A stretch of 64,000 bases of DNA from Bacteroidales bacterium (GTDB lineage Bacteria > Bacteroidota > Bacteroidia > Bacteroidales > UBA932). Position 1 is the stretch's first letter, and each line of letters opens with the position of its first letter. A program made the translations under genes and the position numbers. The notes beneath the pieces are model-generated. The model was given only the letters and a program-made list of their open reading frames with translations, searched no databases and was not told the origin of the DNA. This document shows, piece after piece, positions 10,501 to 17,853 of this stretch. The stretch is taken from NCBI GenBank assembly GCA_017428725.1, contig JAFRQH010000009.1, forward strand, positions 62,001 to 126,000, read 5' to 3'.

Positions 10501-10955
10501 CGGACTATATCTACGGCGGCGGCATCGCCTGGTTCGAGGACTGCGAGATCCGCTCCTGGGGCGGCGGCTGGGTCACGGCCCCTTCCACGCCCCGGACCCA
10601 GGCCTACGGTTTCGTCTTCAACAACTGTCGTTTCACTTACGCCTCCGGCTCCCCGCGTGCGGGCGACGACGGGCGCAGCATCGCCATCGGCCGCCCCTGG
10701 CACAATTATCCGAAGGTCGTGATCCTTCGCTCCGAGTACTGCGACGAGATGGATCCGCTGGGCTGGCCGACCAACTGGGGCAAACCCTATGTGGAGACGA
10801 GCCCGGACCTGCACCTTTATGAGTTTGGCAACCGCGGCCGCCGCGCCGATATGAGCACCCGCGCCAAGTGGACGGGCCTGCGCGAACTGACCCCGGCCGA
10901 GGCTGCGGAATACACCGTAGAGCGGGTCCTTGGCGGGGATCCGCACCGCTGGTAA
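7515..10955 (+). CDS. GH95 glycosidase fused to CE8 pectinesterase
   Basis: A 1146-residue secreted protein with signal peptide MRRVLVLLATLWATASSLSAQ. Residues about 24-790 are a GH95 (alpha/alpha) barrel, a family of alpha-L-fucosidases and alpha-L-galactosidases: WPVGNGRIGAMVYGG at the N-terminus, NIN at 379-381, SPEN with Glu 508 (acid position), HRHVSHLWGFYPG, and QIDGNFG with Asp 681, which I take as the base position. Residues about 828-1146 are a CE8 pectin methylesterase with YQDTMYLW, GRTDYIYGG and IGRPWHNYP. Both Asp residues of CE8 are present, so it looks active. It follows the three-domain gene by 27 bp in the same operon. Whether the sugar removed is L-fucose or L-galactose cannot be read from the sequence; pectin context allows either. 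Confidence 0.87.
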   Translation: MRRVLVLLATLWATASSLSAQSPKNVLWFDKPAVAWEEAWPVGNGRIGAMVYGGTDVEELQLNEETISTGGPYENWNPKALQHLQQMRDLIFSGRYEEAQNLGDECFLSPVGEEMHYQTAGSLKIRFSGREGEVSDYRRELDIDRAVVRTSYKIGGVEYVEEVFSSFTDQLIIVRLTASRPKALSCELFYETPMQNTRVSTPGGNLLRLEGKADDKGGIQGAIRYVNDTRVTARGGRVRAGGESLRVEGATELLLHISLATNFVNYKDVSGDPYARNAAYLKNASKRYDRALASHIAAYKEQFDRVKLDLGGSHYENRPVNYRLLAFKWTEDAPLVATYFQFGRYLLISCSQPGGQAANLQGIWNARLKAAWCGNYTTNINTEMNYWPAELTNLPELHEPLLRMIRELSVTGAATARGAYGCRGWVLHHNSDLWRITGAQDHAYCGLWPTGGAWLCQHLWDRYLYNGDEAYLAEAYPLMKSASEFFVDFLVEDPNTGYLVVAPSCSPENRPKSMPSNVYAGITMDNQLVTDLFTNTARAAAILGRDAAFADTLDVMRRRLPPMQVGQYGQLQEWWEDWDEPTDHHRHVSHLWGFYPGYQISPYRTPVLTEAVRNTLIQRNDASTGWSMGWKVCLWARMLDGDHAFKLIKDQLSLVNPTSQSGQGGGTYPNLFDAHPPFQIDGNFGCTAGIAEMLLQSHDGAVHLLPALPGALPDGTLEGLRARGGFVLERLVWKDGHIVEARLRSTAGGNLRLRSYDALAGEGLKAAEGANPNPLFAPQEIARPLVSEKAPLRGYVAPAAYEYDIETVPGQVVVVRRDAAAADRADAVVAADGSGDYTSLQAAINAAPDFSERRWVILIKDGVYDQEKLLVPESKQNITLRGQSRRGTVVSYLMYDGPDIYAGAHLPQENAAKWMRSDPVLLKTSATLTVVGDGCRIEHLTLANTAGPVAQAQAIAQLGDKLYVTDCDITGYQDTMYLWKDGKRSYFENCLVVGRTDYIYGGGIAWFEDCEIRSWGGGWVTAPSTPRTQAYGFVFNNCRFTYASGSPRAGDDGRSIAIGRPWHNYPKVVILRSEYCDEMDPLGWPTNWGKPYVETSPDLHLYEFGNRGRRADMSTRAKWTGLRELTPAEAAEYTVERVLGGDPHRW

Positions 10956-10983
10956 GACGAATCAACCGGAATTACTGATTATC

Positions 10984-11907
10984 ATGAAACGTTTGTATCC
11001 GATCCTTGCAGTCCTGGCCCTCGCCGCCTGCACGGGCCCCAAGGCCCCCGAGAACACCGTCCGCAACGAGACCTACCGCATCTACGAGGGCGTCGCCCCC
11101 GGGAGCGAGTCCTGGGACTGGCAGGAGTACACCTACACTGACGACAAGGGTGACTCCTATTTCACCAACATCACCACGCCCGAACTCATCGCCTACCTGC
11201 CCGCCAAGGAGTGCGCGACAGGCGCCGCGATGATCGTCTGTCCGGGCGGCGGCTTCACGGTCAATTACTACACCAAGGAGGGCGCCACCGTGGCGCAGTG
11301 GCTGGCCGAGCACGGCGTGGCCGCATTCGTGCTCAAATACCGGCTCGTCCACTTCGCCCGCAACGAGCAGGAGGCCTTCTACTCGATCACCGGCGCCCCT
11401 GCGCCCGTCTATACCCCCGAGGAGCAGGCGGCGCTGGACGCCCACCGGCCCGTGGCCCGGGCGCTGGGCTGCGACGACGGCCGCGCCGCCATCGCCTACG
11501 TGCGCTCGCACGCGGCGGAATTCGGCGTCAAGCCCGACAAGATCGGCATCATGGGCTTCTCGGCCGGGGCGATGCTCACCACGGACGTGGCGCTCAACCA
11601 CACGCCCGAGAACCGGCCCAACCTCGTGGCGCCGATCTACGGCTCGTCCGGGCAGATGCCCGAACAGCTCCCGACCGATGCCGCGCCGCTCTTCATCGCG
11701 GCCCCCGAGATCGACCTGTGGCCGACCCTGTCCAGCCTCAATATGATGACGGCGTGGCGCGCGGCGGAGATTCCCGCCGAGGCGCACTACTTCGCCGTGG
11801 AGAACCACGGCTTCGGCTATTATCCCGACGCGGAGCGCCAGCGGCCCTCCTTCGTCTGGATCGAGCTGCTCTACGCTTTCATGCAGAAGATCGGCTTCCT
11901 GGGCTAG
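10984..11907 (+). CDS. alpha/beta-hydrolase lipoprotein, probable carbohydrate esterase
   Basis: A 307-residue protein with lipoprotein signal MKRLYPILAVLALAAC. The hydrolase core shows an oxyanion-loop motif CPGGGFTVNYY, a nucleophile elbow GFSAGA, a candidate acid in PEIDLWP and a candidate His in ENHGFGY. Proteins of this shape in Bacteroidetes carbohydrate loci are usually acetyl or feruloyl esterases; the exact ester is inferred only from context. ATG 10984 begins the lipoprotein signal; an upstream in-frame start at 10930 overlaps the previous gene. It is the last gene of the forward operon and ends 3 bp from the stop codon of the convergent pectinesterase gene. Confidence 0.75.
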   Translation: MKRLYPILAVLALAACTGPKAPENTVRNETYRIYEGVAPGSESWDWQEYTYTDDKGDSYFTNITTPELIAYLPAKECATGAAMIVCPGGGFTVNYYTKEGATVAQWLAEHGVAAFVLKYRLVHFARNEQEAFYSITGAPAPVYTPEEQAALDAHRPVARALGCDDGRAAIAYVRSHAAEFGVKPDKIGIMGFSAGAMLTTDVALNHTPENRPNLVAPIYGSSGQMPEQLPTDAAPLFIAAPEIDLWPTLSSLNMMTAWRAAEIPAEAHYFAVENHGFGYYPDAERQRPSFVWIELLYAFMQKIGFLG

Positions 11908-11910
11908 CCT

Positions 11911-12927
11911 TTAGGGAATCCAGTCGGCCTGAAGGACGCGGAACGCCGCCTCAGGCGTGACGTGCCGGGCCTCGCGCGGACTGAGTTCGCGCGACCAGGG
12001 CGCGCGGGCGGAGCGGTCCGCGCCGCGCCCGGTACAGCGATACTCCAGATAGCGGGCCGTCTTCTCGTTCTCAGGATTGTTCCAATTGTGCCAGCCCGCC
12101 GGATCCAGGTCCAGGTCCAGTTCGCATTCTTTCCAGAGCGTATAGGCCCAGGCGCGCCACGGGCGGCCGAGCCACTCGCCCGTGATGCCCTCGCGGGCCG
12201 TCACCCGGCAGCGGTTGAAGACATATCCGATCGGATGGTCCGCCGGGGTGGAAGCAGCAGTGAGATAGCCTTTGCGCAGGGCGTGGATGTGGCAGCGCTC
12301 GAACCAGCAGGTCGCGGGACCGAAGATGAAGTCCACCGTGCCCTCGATGTAGCAATCCTCGAAGTACTCCCGTCCGTCCGGGTTGCCGGTATAGACCGTG
12401 TCCTGGAAGCCCAGGAAACGGCAGTTGCGGAAACAGGCCCGGTCGCCTTCTACGTGGAGGGCGACCGCCTGGCCCACGCGGGCGGTGTCCCTGAAATCGG
12501 AGAACCAACCCGGATTGTTGTGTGTCATGGCGTCGTTGATGACGGTCAGGTTCTCACAGACGAAGTCCGGCGCGTCCACCCGCAGGGTGTAGGTCAGGAA
12601 GGTCCCGATCGTGCCTCCGATCTCATCCGGGAGGTTGGCGTGGTCGTGCCAAAGGATGATGGTCGAGTCGCGGTCTTCACCGACCAGGGAGATCTCGGCT
12701 TTGTGGCTGTGGATCAGGACTTTTTCTTCGTAGACCCCCTTCTTGATAAAGACGCAGGAGCGCCCTTCGGGCTTGAAGGACCGCAGCGAATTGACGGCGG
12801 CCTGGATGGTCGTGAAGTCGCCGCTGCCGTCCTTGGCGACGACCACGGTGGTCACGACCGGGGAGGCGGCCCGGGCGGCGCCGGCGCAGAACAGGGCGCA
12901 CAGGCAGCAGAGGATGGTCTTTTTCAT
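11911..12927 (-). CDS. pectin methylesterase, CE8
   Basis: A 338-residue single-domain CE8 enzyme with signal peptide MKKTILCCLCALFCAGAARA. It carries the start motif VAKDGSGDFTTIQAAV, GFQDTVY with the acid Asp, EGTVDFIFG with the nucleophile Asp, and LGRPWRAW. It demethylates homogalacturonan in the periplasm or at the surface. It is the third gene of a reverse operon (regulator, CE7-type esterase, CE8), 10 bp after the esterase. This is the third CE8 domain in 9 kb, the other two being fused to lyase and glycosidase domains. Confidence 0.92.
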   Translation of the reverse strand: MKKTILCCLCALFCAGAARAASPVVTTVVVAKDGSGDFTTIQAAVNSLRSFKPEGRSCVFIKKGVYEEKVLIHSHKAEISLVGEDRDSTIILWHDHANLPDEIGGTIGTFLTYTLRVDAPDFVCENLTVINDAMTHNNPGWFSDFRDTARVGQAVALHVEGDRACFRNCRFLGFQDTVYTGNPDGREYFEDCYIEGTVDFIFGPATCWFERCHIHALRKGYLTAASTPADHPIGYVFNRCRVTAREGITGEWLGRPWRAWAYTLWKECELDLDLDPAGWHNWNNPENEKTARYLEYRCTGRGADRSARAPWSRELSPREARHVTPEAAFRVLQADWIP

Positions 12928-12937
12928 AGCTTCGTAC

Positions 12938-14230
12938 TTATTTGAGATGTTGCAGGATCCACTCCATATGGCCCCACTCCGTCTCGTCCGTCGTCCAGTG
13001 CTCGTTGATCGGGGTGATCAGCGCGTCCTTGGGGCAGGTCAGCGTGTTCCAGACGGCATAGGAGGTCGTCGGGGTGCAGACGTCGTCGTTGTAGCCCCAG
13101 GTCATCCGCACGGGGCAGGTGATGTGACGGGCGAAATTGACGGCGTCGAAATACGACAACGTGCGGACGTGCTCCGGGGTCAGAATCTCCCGGCTCATAT
13201 GGGGATAGCCGCCCGTGCGGCTGGGTTCGGCGTAGGCTGCCATATCGGTGAGCGCCGGGTGGTTGACTACGCATTGGGTGACCCGCCGGTCCAATCCAGC
13301 AGCGACAAGCGCGAGCCCGCCACCCTGGCTGCCGCCCTGGACGGCCACGTTGCGGCCGTCCCATTCGGGCAGCGAGGTCAGCAGGTCGATGGCCTTGACC
13401 ATCGCTACGTATACGTGGCGCATATAATAGCGCTCCCGGGAGTCGATCCCGTTCTCCAGATAGCCGTTGGTCGAAGAATTGAACGCCGCCGTGATCTCGG
13501 CGAAGGTTTCCTCGCTGATGCGCGGATCCAGCCCGTGGATCTCCATTTCCAGGCGGATGAACCCGTGCTCCGCATAGTAGGGCTTGGGGTTCTTGATGGT
13601 CTTGATCCCGGCTCCCGGAGGACATAGTACGGCCGGGCAAGTGCCCGGCTGCGCCCCGGCGGGCCGGAACAGGTAGGCGTAGATGCTCTGGCGGGCATTG
13701 ATTTTCAGTTTCACCAGGTCGCATTCCACCTTGTCGGTACACAGTTCGGGATAGCGCTCGCGGGTGTAGGCGAGCGGCGTGCGCGCGGCTTCGTCCAGCG
13801 TCTGCCGCCAGAATGCGCTGAAGTCGGCCGGCTCCTGGGTGTAGGGTACGATCTTCTCCGGAGAGAAACCGACCTTGATGTGGTGGGAGTATGTCTTGCC
13901 GTCCAATTTCAGGCTGAGACGCAGGTCCCGGAATCCCGGCGTCTTGCGCGTGCCCATGTCGATGGTGCAGGTCCCGCCCTTGAGCGTGGCGGTACCGTGC
14001 GTATCAGCTTCGAGCCGGTCGTCGGCCAGGGCGTATTCGACCACGCCGTCGCGCGGGATGCCGTATTTGAAGAATTCCACGCGGATCCGGGCCTTCTCGC
14101 CGGTCTTGTAGAGCCAGTCGGCGTGGTCTGGAACGGTAATCCACAGGTAGTCAGAGCGGTAGGGATAGTTCTCCGCAGATGCGAAGAAGACGCACAGGAG
14201 TGCGAGCAATGGGGTGAGCAGTCGTTTCAT
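12938..14230 (-). CDS. acetylxylan-esterase (AXE1/CE7)-type secreted esterase
   Basis: A 430-residue secreted protein with signal peptide MKRLLTPLLALLCVFFASA. After a beta-rich N-terminal part, the AXE1 hydrolase domain begins near residue 140. The nucleophile elbow GGSQGG is near residue 300, GYNDDVCTP holds the likely acid and WGHMEW the likely His. CE7 enzymes deacetylate short oligosaccharides; in a pectin locus the substrate may be acetylated galacturonan or RG-I. The open frame continues 208 codons upstream inside the regulator gene, but ATG 14230 sits 8 bp after the regulator stop and starts the signal peptide. Operon position implies control by that regulator. Confidence 0.85.
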   Translation of the reverse strand: MKRLLTPLLALLCVFFASAENYPYRSDYLWITVPDHADWLYKTGEKARIRVEFFKYGIPRDGVVEYALADDRLEADTHGTATLKGGTCTIDMGTRKTPGFRDLRLSLKLDGKTYSHHIKVGFSPEKIVPYTQEPADFSAFWRQTLDEAARTPLAYTRERYPELCTDKVECDLVKLKINARQSIYAYLFRPAGAQPGTCPAVLCPPGAGIKTIKNPKPYYAEHGFIRLEMEIHGLDPRISEETFAEITAAFNSSTNGYLENGIDSRERYYMRHVYVAMVKAIDLLTSLPEWDGRNVAVQGGSQGGGLALVAAGLDRRVTQCVVNHPALTDMAAYAEPSRTGGYPHMSREILTPEHVRTLSYFDAVNFARHITCPVRMTWGYNDDVCTPTTSYAVWNTLTCPKDALITPINEHWTTDETEWGHMEWILQHLK

Positions 14231-14238
14231 ATGGATAA

Positions 14239-17079
14239 TCAGGTTTCCTGCTTCAGGCTGGCGCGGTACCCTGTCGGGGTCTGCCCGAATTCCTGCTTGA
14301 AGATCTTGCTGAAATAGTGGGGGTCGTTGAACCCCACGGCATAGGAGATGTCGGCCATCGTCCGACCGCCTTCGCGGATCAGGGCTTTCGCCCGTTCGAG
14401 CCGCAGGTGGCGCAGGTAGATGGCCGGCGTCGTGTCCAGCAGGGTGCGGCATTTCTCGAAGAGCACGGAGCGGCTGACGTTCATCGCCTCGCACATCTGG
14501 GGGACCTCCAGCGATCCGTCGTCCAGATGCTCGACCAGGAAGGTGCGGAAATCCTCGACGAAGCGCCGGTCGTCGCCGTGCAGGCGCTCCAGCAGGGGAT
14601 CCTCTGCGGGGGCGGACTGATCCAGGTCTTTCCTGCGCGTGCGCGTGATCAGGAAGACGACCCCGACGGAGAGCAGGACGAAGAGCAGGCCCGCCCAGCC
14701 GGAGTGCAGGAAGGTGTTGTGGACCGCGATGACGAAGTCCTTCTCGTTGTCCACCTCCAGGCCGTTTCCGTTGGTGGAGCGGATGCGCAGCGTGTATTTG
14801 CCGGGCCGCAGTGGCGGAATGCTGATCGTGGCCTGGTGACCCAGCGGGATCCACTCCTTGTCCCGTCCGTCCAGCTTGTAGGAATAGAGCACCTGCTCGG
14901 GCGCCGTCAGGTCCACGGCGGCGAATTGCAGCCGGATGCCGTCGGAGGGCAGGATGCGCACCGTCCCGCCTTCGGCGAGCGGCTGGCGGATGCCGGAGAT
15001 GTAGAAGGCCTGGATGACGAGTTCCGGGACGAAGTCGTTGTTGGAAATCTCCTTTGGATCGAAATACAGGATGCCGGCGGTCGTGTTGAAATAGAGACTG
15101 CCGTCACGGGCGCGGAGCGGCTGCCCTTCGTTGAAGCGCATCGGGTGCCCGATGCGGTCGTAGGGGAAGCCGATCAGGCTGCCGGTCTGGAGATTCAGGC
15201 GGTTGAGACCGCCCTGGGTGGCGATCCAGAGGTTCCCGGCGTCGTCCTCGATGGTGGAGAGGATGTAGTCGGAGAGCATCCCGTCGTCGATGGTGAAGGC
15301 CTTGAATCCACTGTCAGGATTCGCGCTGTCAAAGTGGAGCAGCCCTGCGCCGAACGAGGAGACATAGAGTTCGCCTTCGCGCGTGAAGAGGATGTGCTGG
15401 ATGTCGTAGTCGAGGATCTGCGTGAAGCGCTCGAAATGCATGTCCTCCGGCTCGCCGGAGGGCTGTTCGCAGACGAACAGACCGATCTGTCCGCCGGCGT
15501 AGAGCCGGCCGTCGGGGCCGAGGGCCAGGCAGCGGATCCTGTTGCGCCGGTCGGTCGGGAAGCTCAGGCGGTTCTTCTTGCTGATGAACAGCCGGTCCTG
15601 CAGGCTGAGGTCCACGTAGGCGAGGCCTTCGTCGAAAGTGCCGATCCAAAGGCGTTGGGTGCCATCTTCAAGCAGGGAGTAGATGTCGTTGCTGTTGGGC
15701 CCGTAGAAGAGGTCGTTCTTGGGGTGATGCACCTGGTGGACCGAGGACTGGGAGAGGTCGCCGGGCGTGCGCGTGAACTCGACCAGGCCGGCGCCCCGGG
15801 TCCCGACCCAGATCTTGCCGTCGTGGGTGATGGTGATTGCGTAGCCGGGTTGGCGGGTGAACCAGGAAGCGCGCTCCTGCAGGCTTTCGTCGAAGGCGTG
15901 GAGGCGCCCGTCGCGGGTGGAGGCGAGGATCCAGCCTGACGGCTCCTGCACCAGGGCCCGGACGCTGTTCTCGGGCGAGATCCGCCCGCTGCCGTCGATG
16001 GTCTTGAACTTGAAATTGTCTTCCTGGAAGGTGACGCGCTCCAGGCCGCCCCAGGTGGATCCGATCCAGAGGTTGCCCTGCCGGTCGGCGAGGAAAGAGG
16101 TGATTCCGGTCTCGGAATTCCAGCCCTGCTGCATGTTCTTGTTGAGGAAGGGGACCAGTTCGTAGGCCTCCCCGTCATACCAGTAGAGACTCCCGCGCGA
16201 GGAATAGATCCAGAGGTTGCCCAAGATGTCGGCGCGGCAGGTGAAGGAGCCGTCTTCGTCGGAGGTGTTGACCAGCGGCAGGTGCCTGTGGGAGTCGTCC
16301 TCCAGGTTGTGGATCTCGATGCCCTGGGTGTCGGAGCCGATCAGCAGCTCCGGCTTCCCGGGGACCTTGGCGATGAAGGTGACGTCGGTGTTGAGCTGGG
16401 TGGGGAGCGGGGTGAGCAGCTGGTCGCGGTAGCGCAGGACTTCGCCGCCGGAGGTGCCGATATACAAGGCGCTGTCCACGACTTCGGCACAGAAGGTCGG
16501 CACTTCGACTGTCTGCGCGCCGCTGCGGTAGATGCCCTGGTCCGTCAGGATCCAGATCTGGCCTTCGGGGTCGCGGATGATCGTATGGACCGTGGCATTG
16601 CGGCTGACGGTGCAGTAGTGGGAGAAGGTGGCGTCCAGGACTTCGTTGTCCGGGGTGAGGTAGAAGCAATCCTCCTCGGTGGGACGGAAAATCTGCTGGA
16701 TGCCGTGTCCCCGGCAGTCCATCGGTACGAGTGCGCGCGCCTCCTTGTCCAGGGAGTAGAGCCGATTGTCATAGGAGACGACCCGGATCTCGTCCCGGTC
16801 GAAGGCTTCCACGTCCACGAAGCGGTTGCTGCGGGAATTGTCCCGGTCGTCCGGAATATTCGTCTTGTAATTCTGGAAGGTCCGCCCGTCGAAGGAGTAC
16901 AGCCCGCCCCAGGTGGCCAGCCACAACTGGCCGTGGCCGTCCTGGACCATGTCCTCCACGGTCGTGCCGGCAAAGCCGTTCTCCCTCCCGTACCGGGAGA
17001 AGGAATGTGGAGCCTGCGCCCGCGCGGAGAGACACGCTACGAGGAGTAAAAGGACGGGAATGAGCCTTGAAAACCGCAT
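14239..17079 (-). CDS. membrane AraC-type regulator with periplasmic propeller sensor, no kinase or receiver
   Basis: A 946-residue protein. Signal peptide 1-22 is followed by about 680 residues of seven-bladed propeller repeats (for example DGHGQLWLATWGGLY, GNLWIGSTWGG) and a three-Y domain ending near 785. One membrane span lies near 795-815, then a linker of roughly 45 residues, then an AraC DNA-binding domain over the last 100 residues (VPQMCEAMNVSRSVLFEKC and ISYAVGFNDPHYFSKIFKQEFG). Hybrid two-component systems of Bacteroidetes PULs have the same sensor but put a histidine kinase and a receiver between span and AraC domain; both are absent here. It heads the operon with the CE7-type and CE8 genes, so it likely controls its own operon and perhaps the convergent one. 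Confidence 0.85.
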   Translation of the reverse strand: MRFSRLIPVLLLLVACLSARAQAPHSFSRYGRENGFAGTTVEDMVQDGHGQLWLATWGGLYSFDGRTFQNYKTNIPDDRDNSRSNRFVDVEAFDRDEIRVVSYDNRLYSLDKEARALVPMDCRGHGIQQIFRPTEEDCFYLTPDNEVLDATFSHYCTVSRNATVHTIIRDPEGQIWILTDQGIYRSGAQTVEVPTFCAEVVDSALYIGTSGGEVLRYRDQLLTPLPTQLNTDVTFIAKVPGKPELLIGSDTQGIEIHNLEDDSHRHLPLVNTSDEDGSFTCRADILGNLWIYSSRGSLYWYDGEAYELVPFLNKNMQQGWNSETGITSFLADRQGNLWIGSTWGGLERVTFQEDNFKFKTIDGSGRISPENSVRALVQEPSGWILASTRDGRLHAFDESLQERASWFTRQPGYAITITHDGKIWVGTRGAGLVEFTRTPGDLSQSSVHQVHHPKNDLFYGPNSNDIYSLLEDGTQRLWIGTFDEGLAYVDLSLQDRLFISKKNRLSFPTDRRNRIRCLALGPDGRLYAGGQIGLFVCEQPSGEPEDMHFERFTQILDYDIQHILFTREGELYVSSFGAGLLHFDSANPDSGFKAFTIDDGMLSDYILSTIEDDAGNLWIATQGGLNRLNLQTGSLIGFPYDRIGHPMRFNEGQPLRARDGSLYFNTTAGILYFDPKEISNNDFVPELVIQAFYISGIRQPLAEGGTVRILPSDGIRLQFAAVDLTAPEQVLYSYKLDGRDKEWIPLGHQATISIPPLRPGKYTLRIRSTNGNGLEVDNEKDFVIAVHNTFLHSGWAGLLFVLLSVGVVFLITRTRRKDLDQSAPAEDPLLERLHGDDRRFVEDFRTFLVEHLDDGSLEVPQMCEAMNVSRSVLFEKCRTLLDTTPAIYLRHLRLERAKALIREGGRTMADISYAVGFNDPHYFSKIFKQEFGQTPTGYRASLKQET

Positions 17080-17097
17080 CGTTAATTATTTTCCGTA

Positions 17098-17105
17098 CAA
17101 AAATA
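17098..17105 (-). promoter_or_regulatory. -7 box TATTTTTG for the regulator operon
   Basis: CAAAAATA on the plus strand reads TATTTTTG on the minus strand, 18 bp before the regulator ATG. No clear -33 element was seen. Confidence 0.5.
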
Positions 17106-17181
17106 CACTTTTTTCCGGATTTTGGACGATAATCCACCATATCAGGACCATTTTCGACAGAAGATTCCTGCCGGGTCACTA

Positions 17182-17286
17182 CCTTTGCTCTTGAAAAAAA
17201 CAAGCAGTCCTAACCTTAAACATATCCTGGATACTAACGGTTAATAATTGGTTTTTCGGGAGACGCGCCAGGAGCGTCTCCCTTTT
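17182..17286 (+). ncRNA. candidate small RNA or orphan leader with intrinsic terminator
   Basis: TACCTTTG at 17182-17189 is a full -7 match. About 70 bp on, GGGAGACG (17258-17265) and CGTCTCCC (17275-17282) form a stem followed by TTTTT, an intrinsic terminator. No plus-strand gene follows before 34692. The start of the unit resembles 63090-63116 (TACCTTTGC, then GAAA and AAGCAG) and GGTTAA plus TTGGTTT recur in both. It may be an independent small RNA or the leader of a lost gene. Confidence 0.35.
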
Positions 17287-17412
17287 TCGTGTCTGTCGGA
17301 CACGAAAAAGGGAGACGTCACTCCGTTATGTCTGGGGGATGATTCCCCCAGGCCCCCTCGGTCGCTTTGCTTCGACTGCCACGGTCCAGCGAGGCACAAA
17401 AAAAGGGAGACG
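17258..17412. repeat. three GGGAGACG repeats and a 19-bp perfect hairpin
   Basis: GGGAGACG occurs at 17258, 17310 and 17405. Bases 17275-17293 are the exact reverse complement of 17299-17317 (19 bp, loop TGTCG). The arm CGTCTCCC at 17275-17282 can pair either with the first GGGAGACG, giving the terminator, or with the second, giving the larger hairpin, so the two folds exclude each other. AAAAAGGGAGACGTC followed by CGTTATGT recurs at 17305-17330 and 17400-17427 as a direct repeat. Confidence 0.7.
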
Positions 17413-17440
17413 TCCACTTCGTTATGTTTATAATTCTTTT

Positions 17441-17838
17441 CCGGAATGCTGCTCGCAGGCAGGGATCCTTTTCGTCGCACGCGCATCCACGCATCGCGGA
17501 CTGCGTCACGCGCTGCTGACTGCGGCCCTGCCCGGGCAAAATGCTCCTCAAAGGACCCTGCCTGTCTCGCTGTAGCATTCCGGTCAGGCGAAGGCACTTT
17601 CGGAGCGAAGCGACCGGGGGAGTCTGAGGGGACCACCCCTCAGACATAGTGAAACGACGGGGGCAGATGTCGAGGACATCTGCCCCCCGGAAAACCGTGG
17701 CCGCCCGTGGCCTCGTGAACGGGAGGGGCCCGCCGGCCCGCAGGGACGGTGGGAGGGATAGCGCGAAGCGCGTAGTTTTCCGGGGGTCTGCCTGCGAGCT
17801 GTCAAGAACGGCACAACAGCCTGCGAGCAGCATTCCGG
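17441..17838. repeat. 398-bp mosaic element with 20-bp terminal inverted repeats
   Basis: CCGGAATGCTGCTCGCAGGC at 17441-17460 is the exact reverse complement of 17819-17838. A third, partial copy of the same end lies at about 17550-17583 in reverse. Inside is a 12-bp perfect hairpin (17659-17670 with 17676-17687) and a sub-element of about 115 bp (17680-17792) with ends CTGCCCCCCGGAAAAC and GTTTTCCGGGGGTCTGCC. The short open frames across it have no protein-like composition. The right end is 15 bp from the stop codon of the TonB-like gene. It resembles a BIME or MITE-type non-autonomous repeat; no transposase is present. Confidence 0.7.
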
Positions 17839-17853
17839 GAATAGAATAGGGAA

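Noticed and set aside
7497..10946. 1149-codon open frame on the minus strand
   Set aside because: It lies opposite the GH95-CE8 gene, has no domain or signal features and has the Val/Ala/Gly/Arg-rich composition of a high-GC antisense shadow.
17258..17838. CRISPR array
   Set aside because: Repeats are few, unequal in spacing and mostly inverted; there are no regular spacers and no cas genes in the window.
17241..17849. Several open frames of 60-130 codons in the repeat region
   Set aside because: They arise from palindromic repeats on both strands, carry no start signals and no protein-like pattern.
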